From Paraphaeosphaeria minitans (Eukaryota > Ascomycota > Dothideomycetes > Pleosporales > Didymosphaeriaceae), in contig WJXW01000004.1 of assembly GCA_015832175.1 (NCBI GenBank), forward strand, positions 2,418,001 to 2,482,000: DNA of 64,000 bases, in the 5' to 3' direction. Every line of letters begins with the position of its first letter. The first letter of the stretch is position 1. The position numbers were made by a program, and so were the translations under genes. Shown here piece by piece: positions 40,391 to 50,462 of the stretch. Under the pieces are notes generated by a model, which did no database searches, had not been told where the DNA came from, and saw only the letters and a list, made by a program, of their open reading frames with translations.

Positions 40391-43234
40391 CTACACATGC
40401 CTCACTTCTTCGAACAAGCTCGCCCGCACCTGCAGCAGCGCCGCTAGCTCCAGCACGAACTCCTGCAGCACCGCCACATTCGTTATGATGTGCAGCAAGC
40501 TCGCTTCCCTGATGTCATCCTTCTCCGCTTCGGCGGCGACATCACCTGCCTCGTCTTTCGGCGGCGGCAAGTACTTCGAGAGCATCACCTCGACCGTATC
40601 CGAGCCCGCCGGCCGCCTGAAGCGTATCCGCCGCTTCAAAAGGTCCGACTTCTTGATGGATGAAAGATTAGCATCAATGTCCGTAATGAGCGTCGTCTGC
40701 CGTCGGCCCGACTGAGGCGCGGGCAGGGGTGACATGCTGCGCGACGGACTGCCGCCCAGATGCGCGTTGCCTAATCGAGAAGGCGCTGAAGAAGGGGTCG
40801 TTCCGCGAAGATCCAGACCTTCTTTTCGTCCCCGGGGTGTTTGCGTTCTCGAGGGTATTTGGGGTATCTGGGGTGTCCATGATCCCGCTGGCGCTTCTGT
40901 GGACGGGTGGGGAGGCTTTGACGGCGTCGATGAGCGCATGGCGTCGTGTACCTCTTCGTGGAACCGGAAGGCGTCTTTGCGGCTGGCGACGTGTTCGTCC
41001 CAGTCTTGAATGTCGGCTCGGAGTGCGCTGACCTGTTTTTGCAGTTGCTGTAGGCATGCAAGTAATTGTGGTGCTGCCGTCGAGTCCCATACCGGCCTGC
41101 GACTAGCCTTGTACATATCTCGAAGCCCATCAGTCGAAAAGGCCTCGTAATCGACTCCGTCGTCCAGGTATCGGTAGTCTGAAGGATTCACGGACAGCCA
41201 TCCCTCTAGCCTCAATTCACTGCACGACCCAAGGCTGATGATGGTCTCTGTAAGCGCAAGGTTCGTTTCCACGTCGTTGGTCAGGAAGCGCAATAACAGG
41301 TCGATCAAAGACTTGAAGAGCGGATCTTCTGGGATCAGGTGATGCGGGCCAACTTCTCGCGGGCCATTCTCTGCAACGAAGTAACCGGGACTCTGTAGTA
41401 TTGCTGACGGGAGTGCAAGGGCTTTGAGAGAACACAAATGTGATTCGAGCATGCTTAGTTTGTCTTTGAGGTGACTTTCGTAGGCCTCATCGACGCCACC
41501 TTCGCCTGCAAGGTCCATAGCAATATTCAAGTATGTGTTGAGCTCTGCATTGAGTGCGCCCACTGTTCGATGTGGTTCCTTGTGGTGCAAGTTTGTGACT
41601 TTGACCAAAGAGCCGAGAGCATAACCATGGTTTTTACTAACAAGGACGGTCGTGAGCTTCAAGGCAGCAATGACGGTCTGCGGGTTGCTGGAGTCGGCGC
41701 TTTGCAAGATCAAATCGACAAGGTTGAACAAGGAAGGAGACATGCCGTCTTCTTCCTGTTTTGGTCCGTTCAGCAACATCAGGGACTGCCTCCGCCTAAC
41801 AGCAGCTGGTGATCGTGGGTCTAGCGGCGTAGCAGCAGCATAGTCTGGCAGAGCAAGAAGATACTGTAGGATCATGTGAACAAGCTCGGGATGATCCAGC
41901 GCGTCCAGGATCCAGCGCAGGTATGTGAGCACGGCCACAGAAGAGCCACCGTCAACATCGGATGACTGAACGATATAAGGGTATCTGAAGGTTCATCAGT
42001 ATGGCGCGAGGGTAGAATCAAAAGCATACGGACAGTAGTTGTTGGAGAAAGAGGACTTGGAAGTCATCAATCAAAGTGTGGCGCACCTCAGTGGACCGAC
42101 AGTGTTCGAGAACATCTTGCCAGAAAGCGAGGTAGGACAGGAAAGTGGCAAGATGTCCTTGAAAATCATCCGAGAACAGGCTGATTGCATCTGGATTGGT
42201 GCGCATCTCAGCATAATCGGAGAGCTGCAGGACAAGAGGCATGCCTTCGGGTGGGTGCAGAATGGACAACAGTCTGGCTCACGTCAGGGTGAGTTCACGT
42301 GATCAAGAGAAGGGAAATGTGAACCTGCTAAGTTGGCTGTACAAGGCACCCAGACCGGTGGCCATAAGAGTGGGTAGGTCACTGTTCACGATCCATTGCT
42401 CCAGAGGCAGGGACTTGGACGCCGACTCGAAGATGTAGAGCAGGCCCATGCGGGCAAACTCGCCGATACGGCCGTCGTGATGGACCTTGTCAATGAGCTG
42501 GTAGCATAGCGGAAAGTCATCCTTTTGCGTGACGCCACCAAGGTCGACCTTCTGGCTGACGGGTCGGGCGTTTGCGTCGGCGGATGCGGTGGTGAACCAC
42601 ACGGGCAGGATCTCGGGCTGCAGTCTGATCTTGGCAGCGATGCCGAACAGCAGCTCGACAATGTCGGCTTCGATGTCCTCGCCCAGTGTTGTCGAGGTGA
42701 TGGACCGGCCGATGAAGTTCATGAGCGAAACGGCGAAGACGTCATTCTCCAGAAAGTCCTCCTCTTCGCTGTCGATGAGGGCACTGTACAGCTGGACAGC
42801 ATCGCGCACCATGCCCTCGTCGTGCGATGTAGCTGCGATCTTGGAGACAGCCGTGTATATCTGCTGGGCGGCGGCGAAGCTCAGGCACAGATGGGGAGCG
42901 GGCAGGCGGGATTCGTCCTCGATCATTTTGGTGAGGCCCTGGAACCCGCGGCGCAGATTGCCCAGGGCCTCGCGATCGGTGGCCAGCGACGGCGACTTCT
43001 GCCATGTTTGCTGCTGCCGTTAGAAGGCAGTAGAGCGAGCGTCGAGGGGGCATGCGCACCAGGACCTGGTTGTACCGCTGGCGGAAACGTGCCAGACGTT
43101 GTTGCGGGTCGTTGGCCTGGGCGGCCTTTCTGGCGGCAGAGCTGCCGCCGAAGAGCCCCGTCCACTGGAGGCAGGCGTCAGCAGGCGTTGACCACAGGCA
43201 CACGGAATAGCTAGTAGCTACGCACAAAGTCCAT
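40391..43234 (-). CDS. fhipA: FHIP-type protein (FTS/Hook-interacting, RAI16 domain)
   Basis: Component of the FTS-Hook-FHIP complex that links early endosomes to dynein; FhipA in Aspergillus nidulans is required for endosome transport. Five exons (43234-43226, 43164-43060, 43010-42325, 42273-42034, 41984-40391) give 877 residues. The N-terminus reads MDFWTGLFGGSS, then QTWQKSPSLATDREALGNLR. The central core includes FWQDVLEHCRS, DDFQVLFLQQLLYP, SSDVDGGSSVAVLTYLRWIL and FNLVDLILQSADS, all hallmarks of the RAI16-like domain. The C-terminal third has disordered, Pro/Ser-rich segments and ends in a helical block. The start is set by the short first exon MDF. Intron 4 uses an unusual donor, GTCCGT; the better-looking GTATGC eight bases on would cause a stop. 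Confidence 0.92.
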
Positions 43235-45066
43235 GGTGTTGATCGGCCGGCGGACCCCTCACCGTGACCGTCACCGTCACCGGGACCGGGACCGAACACC
43301 GTGTAGCGTATGCAGCATGCGGTATGCGGTCGGCGCGGTCGGCGCGGTCGGCGGTCGGCGGTATGCGTATGCGTATGCGGTATGGTATGGGTATGGGTAG
43401 GGTATGCAGGGTATGCAGTATGCAGTATGCAGTACTGTATGAGCCGCTCGAGGGTGTTGGATGCGGTCGCGCCGAGCTGAAACAACGCACGGGGCATCCT
43501 CGACGCGCATCAACCCAGACACATGCGCCACCGTCTGGCCTGGCCACCATCACCGCGGCCTTTCTCTGTTCTCTACAGGCCTCGTCCATCCTCGGACCTC
43601 TGGACGGTACTGTGTACTCGGCTGGCCCGTCGGACGTTGAGCGTCATGAAATTAAGGTACATGGCTGTGTCTCGCCAATCGTCCCTCCTTAGGCCCCCTT
43701 TACTCCCCCCCCCCCCCAGTGCCCACTTTCATCCTTCACACATGGTGAAACAGGCGAATCGCCACCGCCACCTCCCCACGTGTGTGGCCTTTCTCTCAAG
43801 GGGAGAGATCATCTAACAACCAACTTGACTCGCAGCTACAACCGTTGATCTAAGGGCAGTCTTCACTTTTATTGCGTAAGAAGAATCTTCAAGATCACTA
43901 GATCCCTGCTGGATGCTTTCTCCTTATAGATTAGGCAATGGAAGGACGGACCCTAGGCCTTGAGTCCTGCTATAACAGCACACACCATTGACTGTTGAAA
44001 GTACACAGCACACCATTAACGGTTGAAAGTACACAGTAGAGCTGAGTGTAAGAGCGATGGATTGGCTGAGCTAGGCGGTGATGTATAGATCATCAATACC
44101 TACGCTATCACCTTCCCGCTGCACTGGAAGCACCATCTCAACCACAACCCCTTGGAAGAGCACAGAGCACAGAGCACAGGGCTAGCACAGCCTCGTGGAT
44201 TAGAAAGATAGGACGCCTTAAAATAAAGCAGGACAGCAGCGAGGAAGACTTTGATACAAGGAAGCTGGAAGCACGCTGCACCACTCGCCCTCGGCTAGCT
44301 TGATGCTTGCCGCGTCCATGTACCTACCTTACGGGAGATTACATAGAAGGGCCCAGCGCTAATCCATACAACTACCACTATTCCTTCAGCGCTCGTAACG
44401 GCAACCATAGACGATGGGCCCGTGTTGGCTCCCTGCTGATAGAGCCGTGGTCGACGAGTTTCCGCAGACAGACAGACAGACAGACAGCCATTCGCATCGC
44501 AAGAGCCGGAAATGCATCTGGGGAGAAGCAATCATAGGTAGTCTGCGTGCGGTCAATCAATGCCAGCCTCGCTCCAGCTCCGACTACACTGGCAGTGTGT
44601 ACGCAGTAATCGTGAACAACTCCCCGACAGCAATGCAGCTGGGGGCGGGGGCAGCGGCATCGATACACACCTGACCATCCCACGTTCATCACAGTACGTA
44701 CGTCACTGGATGCTGCCGGTGGATCATTTTGGCCCCAAAATCCTACACTGCAGGCATGTGTAGTCTTGAGAGTCGAGCTAAGTCGACGAGACTAGCGCCC
44801 GGACTCGGGCCTACCGTACGCACGCAACCACTCTGCATGCACCGCCATGTTTCGTTTACCCGAGATAACCCAATGCCAAATTTGGCTCTTCAATGGCCGA
44901 TTGCTGTTACTTAAAGAGTGCGTGCAAGACCATCGATTCAGTCATCAACATTCTCTTCTTCAGACCACATCCACTTCCCTCCGCTACATCGCCAGTACAA
45001 GTTCTTTCATTCAGAAGCCAGGTCGCTCTCTCCAGCCTTTCATTTCTGCTTCACATCGCAAGCACC
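43235..45066. other. Intergenic, simple repeats and two promoters, no gene seen
   Basis: Holds CCGTCACCGTCACC/GGACCGGGACC runs (43260-43295), CGGTCGGCG and GTATGCG/GGGTATGCAG runs (43325-43435), a poly-C run (43708-43719), a diverged direct repeat CACACCATTGACTGTTGAAA/CACACCATTAACGGTTGAAA (about 43980-44025) and a GACA run (44467-44488). The region serves the divergent FHIP and lectin genes. Confidence 0.6.
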
Positions 45067-46250
45067 ATGTTCTTCAACCCCAGATCGCTCCTCTTGGGAG
45101 CTGCCGCACTCTTCATGTCTGGTCTGGCCGCCGCCGACTGCAGCAATGGCCCCTGGATCAACGTACTGTACGTTGGTGGTCAAGGAGGTGGTGAATGGTG
45201 CAACACAAAGTACGATTCAGGTGTCGTCGTTACCGGCATGGAAGTCTGGGCTTCCAGCAAGGCTGTCCGCGCCGTCCAGTTCTACTACAGCGACGGCTCC
45301 AACTCTGACATGGTGGGCAAGCTCGACGACGTAGCCGAGCACCAGCGTATCGACTGGGACCCCTCCAACGACGGCATTTCCCAGCTCAAGACGTGGGGTA
45401 ACGGCAACGGCAAGTACCTGGGCAGTGTTTACCTCCGTCTGAAGTCTGGTGGTGAGCTCAGTGTCGGAAAGAAGACCGACGGCCAGAAAGTGTACGAACC
45501 GGACGTTCAGTCCGGCATCATGCTTGGTGCTTATGGGCGCAGTGGCGACAGCATCGATGGCATGGGTGTGCTCTTCCTCAAGAGCAAGGTCAGCAAGGTG
45601 ACCATCGAAGACGTCCAGTTTGTAAGCAATCCCACTTCTGATGTAGAACCTCTCACCAACCCTACCAGGCCGACAACGTCGACAGCCTCAATGAGCGCAT
45701 GCAAGGCCTCAGCACCATGATGATCGACTACGCCGATCACACGAACAACCAAGTCAACGCCACCGACAGCTTCACCTTCTCCAAGAAGCAATCCCGCACC
45801 GTAACCAAGACCTACACCACCACCGCCGCCAAGACCTACGGAATTACCGAGGCCGTCGAAGTATCTGGCGAGCTCCTCGGCATCGGCGCCAAATCCACCA
45901 CGACCCTCAAGTTCGAGACCACCCTCACCGACATGTCGAGCGATGCCACCGCCGACACCACTGAACTCACTTACCAGACCAGCACGACGGTGCCCCCGGG
46001 CGGTAAGGTCTACTGCCGCGCGACCGCCATGTCTGGCGTGTACAACGGCAGCTACTCCGCCAATGTCAAGATCTGGCTCGAGGACGGTAGCGACTTCACG
46101 TTCTCGCAGGGCGGCAAGCTCAACCAGGTTTCGTGGAGCCAGGCCAGCAGCGAGTGCCAGAACACTGCGTTCACGGACGACCTCCCTACCGCTGACGCAC
46201 CGCTCAGCATCCAGAACTTGGACAAGCGCGCGATCAAGTTCCTTGCATAG
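45067..46250 (+). CDS. Secreted jacalin-like lectin with aerolysin-like pore-forming domain
   Basis: Two exons (45067-45621 and 45669-46250) give 378 residues. A signal peptide (hydrophobic stretch at 7-23, ending LAAADC) precedes a beta-prism jacalin-like lectin domain (about 28-185): Gly-rich opening GGQGGGEWC and the closing strand DSIDGMGVLFLKS near 160-172. The second exon encodes a Thr/Ser-rich, beta-sheet domain of the ETX/MTX2-aerolysin type, with alternating polar/hydrophobic strands (about 210-250) expected to form the membrane hairpin. The domain boundary coincides with the only intron. Relatives combine sugar binding with beta-barrel pore formation, and known examples act in defence or toxicity. 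A Lys371-Arg372 pair lies six residues before the end, in the place where aerolysins are often processed. Target cells and activity are unknown. Confidence 0.8.
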
Positions 46251-46437
46251 ACGTGCTGCGTATATCACTGCGGGCGGTTTTCTGGGATAGCAGTTTCTCT
46301 TCTTGTATTTTGTATTTTTATGGAAGTCCTTAAGCATGGCGCGGTTGATACGATGCATACCTATAGACAATTTTCCAGCCCATTTCACACCTTCGGTGCG
46401 CTCCTCGCACATGATCGCCCAAGTGCCCTATGCGTGC

Positions 46438-47148
46438 TTACTGAAGTGTCTTACAAAACCACGAAAGCACGTCGCGATAGCACCGTAGCCGTTCATCCTC
46501 CGTCTCCCCGTACCCATGCTCCGCCGCCTGCGCCGCCACCCCTCGCGCAAATGCCCCCGACACAGCCGCCATCGTCGGCATCCACTCGATGCTAATCTCG
46601 CCCTTCTCGATGTCGACTTCCAGCCCCTGGAGCGGGACGTTGCGATGCCAGAACCTGCACCACGGATCCCGTGCCGTCAACATGGGCACTTCGACCGTGT
46701 ACCCCACATCCAGCAGGTAATCCGTCTTGTTGAGGAGCTCCTTCACAGCCGCCCAGTCGGGAATCTTCTCCGCGCCGAGCTCGGCTTGGATCTTCGATAG
46801 GTGTTGTGTCTCTTGCGTGTGGTCTCCTGTGGGGCCCTCCAAATCGAGACAGAGGGGATCGCGGTCCTGCGGCTTGAAACACGCGCGTGTTGTGTCGTGC
46901 GTGACTCTGTCGAATGAGAAGGAGAGGTGGAACGACGAGGTCGGCCCGCTGACTTCGTGGATTGGGTGGGTGAAGATTTCCAGTGTTGCCGAGTCGAGGA
47001 GGGCGGCGCAGCCTTTCTTGAAGTCACGCTCTGCGAGGTTGGCAAAGAACTTGTTCGTTGCCCGGAGACCCGTGTAGTTTGTGAGCGGGTCGCTGAAGCC
47101 TACTATAATCTCCCAGATCTCTGTGGGGAGATGGGGGAGGGTAGACAT
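46438..47148 (-). CDS. F-box protein
   Basis: A single exon of 236 residues from ATG at 47148; the open frame extends six codons further only to a TTG. The first 45 residues (LPHLPTEIWEIIVGFSDPLT...LRATNKFFANLA) are an F-box, which docks substrate adaptors to Skp1 in SCF ubiquitin ligases. No repeat domain (LRR, WD40) follows; the rest is a fungal-specific region of unknown fold with a Trp-rich stretch DPWCRFWHRNVPLQGLEVD. Its stop lies 187 bases from that of the lectin/aerolysin-like gene, in convergent orientation. Confidence 0.8.
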   Translation of the reverse strand: MSTLPHLPTEIWEIIVGFSDPLTNYTGLRATNKFFANLAERDFKKGCAALLDSATLEIFTHPIHEVSGPTSSFHLSFSFDRVTHDTTRACFKPQDRDPLCLDLEGPTGDHTQETQHLSKIQAELGAEKIPDWAAVKELLNKTDYLLDVGYTVEVPMLTARDPWCRFWHRNVPLQGLEVDIEKGEISIEWMPTMAAVSGAFARGVAAQAAEHGYGETEDERLRCYRDVLSWFCKTLQ

Positions 47149-48228
47149 GTCTTTCAGTTGTCCCAAGATTTTTGGAGGGGCACTTCTTTTGGGATTTTCA
47201 GAGTTGCAGAATGGTGACTTTGTGGGGTGGGATTGTTGGTGTAAGTGTGAAGAGCAAGGAGCGGCTTTGTGCGGAAATTTATATGTGAACGTCTAGAAGG
47301 TTGGCTGGATGTGGAGCGCGGCGCTGCTTCGTTGGGTGGTTCGTTGACATGCGATCCCCACAGTACCGAAGTATGCGTTGGGCGGACCTATACTTTTCGC
47401 GTGTTGAGGGTCCGATAGTGCAAGATGTATAGTATTTTGTACCTCGACCGTTTATTGTTTTCTATCTTGATGTGGGGAAGGGGTTGGAAACCGTCTCTGT
47501 GCCGAACCCTGTAGCCTGGGGAACTAGTTTCTGAGCGGATTTGCTCTCACGTGCAGCGCTGTAAATGTGCCGCACGGGTGCTATAGAAGATTCCGTACGT
47601 ACAGATTAACTAGAAATGTGTATCTCTACAGCCTTATGTTGATAGAGAGTGATCATGGCGGGGTGGCGCGTGTGGCTGAAACGGCGCGCTTGGTGCCACG
47701 CTATGGTAGGTAGTGGTACCTCCAATAGTAGTCCTCGTTATTAGACATGGCGGCTGGGATACTATCGAGGTACGTGAATACGTCGTTGCGACCAGGCCGA
47801 TAGTCACAAAGGCGCAGGATACGATATCGTATTCGGCAACGGGTGTCTGCATCTCCATCGAAGCCGCCTACCGCTCGATATCACGAACAGTAGGTATTCC
47901 ATGGTATTGTGCTCAATTGGAGTTACTCGCTAGATATCTCGCTGCGCCCTGGCCGCACATCACGTCTTCGATCACATGTTGCAACAACGCAAGTCCGCAG
48001 AAGTGCGAAATTCCGCGCAGGAGCAGCCGAGAGTGCAACGCATTCAAAAGGCGGTGCCTCACGCCATAATTGATTAGTTAGAGAAAACTTACCGTCTGAG
48101 GTACCATACCTACCTACCATTTGCCTGCCCAAGCTACCGATCTCCAATTTCGAGAAACATCTCATCACCAGGATAAAATCTCCCACAACCTTTCAACATG
48201 GGTAAAACATCAACACTCTCATTCGTAG
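47149..48228. promoter_or_regulatory. Intergenic between F-box gene and twinfilin paralogue
   Basis: About 1 kb with no gene recognised. It should contain the divergent promoters of both genes and possibly a missed first exon of the twinfilin paralogue. TACCTACCTACC-type motifs occur at about 48100-48118. Confidence 0.45.
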
Positions 48229-49258
48229 GCCGGAAGACTGACAGAGCGGGAAGAGATTTCCACCAAGGTTACGAAGGCTTTCGCTGCCTTTATTTCCAAC
48301 ACGTCGTCCTTTGCGCTTCCGCTGGTAGTCATAGATGAAACCTTGCAAGTTCTGTCACCACTTTGGTCCCCAGAGGACTCGGGTCATACTTTCCAACAAG
48401 CACTCAATCAACTCGACACAGTAATCAGTACCAAGACGCCTCTATATCTCATCTTACGCTACAAAAGTTCATTTGTTGCAACCACATTCGTTCCGTATGC
48501 TGCCAACGCTGAGCTCAAAATGTTATTGCTGGACAATCGACAGATCCTCGTCGAAGCGTTAGGTGAGCAGTTCTTTTCTTCTTCAATAATTTGTAAAGAG
48601 ATTGGCGAAATTACAGACGCGCGGTCCTGGGAGGAGCGTAGCGGCAAAGGGCAGTCCTGGAATGGCGATCATGATGAACACGCAGACATGTACAAGAGGG
48701 AAGACGCGACTACAGGAGGTGTACATGACCTTGGGCACAAGAAGAACAAGTGTCGACTGTGTGACCGACGGATGAAGAACAACATCGACGATGCCGCTGT
48801 CAATGCACTTAGAAGTCTTGCTGAAGGCGGAGACTGCGTTCAAGTAGCAAGTTCTTCCACATTACCTACTAATTCTTGCTAACAGCCCATAGTCCGTCAA
48901 CATATCTACAGAAATCCTGCAGCTCAACGTTCGCGCCAACAACCTCCCCTCAGCGGATGTCGCATCTCGATTGCCTACAGACAAGCCAAGCTTCACCTTC
49001 TATCGTCATTCTTCGAGCGACTGCATCTACTTCGTCTTCTGCTCCCCAGACAGCGCACACGTCAAAGAGCGGATGAAGCATACGATGGCAATTCCCGGCC
49101 TTATTAACATCATCGCAAAGGACAACGGTGTCAATGTTCACCAGAAGCTTGAGATCCACGTTCCGGAGGAAATGGACTTTGAGCCAAAGGATGAGCGGAT
49201 CGGAAAGTTCCGGTCAATGTACTTGAGGAATCGATTCGCGGGCACAGAGTCGCAATGA
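48229..49258 (+). CDS. Diverged twinfilin paralogue (two ADF-H domains), start unresolved
   Basis: Two exons are visible (48229-48843 and 48893-49258; intron of 49 bases with GCTAAC). The first domain has LYLILRY, ATTFVPYAANAELKMLLLDNR, QFFSSSIICKEIGEITDARSW, which lines up motif by motif with the first ADF-H domain of the twinfilin at 23426-24456. The second has SFTFYRHSSSDCIYFVFC and HVKERMKHTMA, matching its second domain. Between them the chain differs entirely (Asp/His/Lys-rich, with CRLCDRR). The basic C-terminal tail is shorter. Upstream of 48229 the frame meets TAG at 48226, and the nearby ATG (48198) would need an impossible 27-base intron, so the true first exon lies further upstream or has been lost. 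It may be a pseudogene. Confidence 0.7.
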
Positions 49259-49448
49259 GCGGGTATGGACACGCAGTAGAAAACTGTGGCAAGCCATGGG
49301 AGGAGAGTGGCGCTGGAAGCTGACATCCCCTCCAGTGAGTCAGATCAAGTGCAATCGTGTATGCCTATCACGACAATCGAAAACTACGTGCAGATGGTCA
49401 GAATACGCAAAACGGGTTCGCGAAAAAAAAACACACACTGCAACACAC

Positions 49449-50180
49449 CTACTTTTCCAGATCCTCTTCATGCCTCACGTGATCTTCCGACCGGTCTAGA
49501 TGACACATTGCTAGCACTAAACGCTCCGGTTCATCCCCGAATCCCGTGTCCCCTATATATCCCAGCTTCCCCAGGCCGACCCTCGTAAAAGCAGCATACA
49601 CCATCCCCTCCTCAGTCGGCCCAATGTAGGTCGCCTGTGACGGCGGCACCCCGGTCAACCACGCCGCATTCGCCACCAACTTTGGCACCAGCGTAGTCGT
49701 CCGTAGGAGAGACAGATCGGAAGCGTAAATCTTCGCCGCGTGGGTGGTAGGTTCTTCGGGTAACACTTTCCACTTGAGGTCGAAGTGGTGCTTGAAGATG
49801 TAGTTGAGCGTCTCTGTTTCTATGGCTGCAATCAAGAAACCCATCAGGATGGTCGTGCAGGAGTGGTGCTTGGTGTATTCTGCCACCGTCTCCAGAAGTC
49901 TTTGTGACTCTTCGCTTTCTTCGGCAATCACCGAGTCAGTCACGAGGATCACATTGGGCCAGCCGGAGAGGATGTCTGTGGATGGTAAGAAGACCCAGGT
50001 CTATGGTTGTGGGAGAAACGGGCAGAGGTCTTGGTCTGGGGGCATACAGTTCATAGCATCCTGTATCGTGAGAGACTCGTGTATGGCAGCACGGGAGAGC
50101 AGCTTGGGCAGGAGCTGCTCGTAGAGCTGGCGGGAGGAGAAGGAGAAGCCTTCGAAGGATAGTACTAGGACGTTTGGCAT
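49449..50180 (-). CDS. Conserved fungal protein of unknown function
   Basis: Two exons (50180-50048 and 49975-49449) give 219 residues, beginning MPNVLVLSFEGFSFSSRQLYEQ. The splice (TGTATGC donor, CACAG acceptor) joins DAMNY to ILSGWPNVILVTDSV in frame; reading through the intron gives a stop. The body looks like a compact alpha/beta domain (strands NVLVLSFEG, NVILVTDSV, TTILMGFLI). I do not recognise the family. An in-frame ATG at 50282 would add 34 residues but lies in less protein-like sequence, so the internal ATG is preferred. Confidence 0.65.
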
Positions 50181-50462
50181 GGTTTTTCTGTGAACGAACC
50201 CACGAGTCACTTTGACATGCAGGCTGGGCTTTGAGGGAATATCAGACACAACATGTGGTGGGCGACGCGGGAACGAATCCATTTCGCGGATGAGTCAGCG
50301 TGCTGGAGCCTTGGCGCGGCGCTAGCCGCAGCGGGTGAAAGTGACGTGCAGCGGCCGCGGACCCCATTACTAGTAGGTAGGTACCTAGATCGCCATCGCA
50401 GCCTAGGAAGTCGTAATTGATTGTTTGCGCCTCCCACCACAAATCCTCAAGTACGCAGAAAG

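Noticed and set aside
48198..48228. ATG at 48198 as the start of the twinfilin paralogue
   Set aside because: It would require a 27-base intron to the TAG acceptor and also gives the wrong phase.
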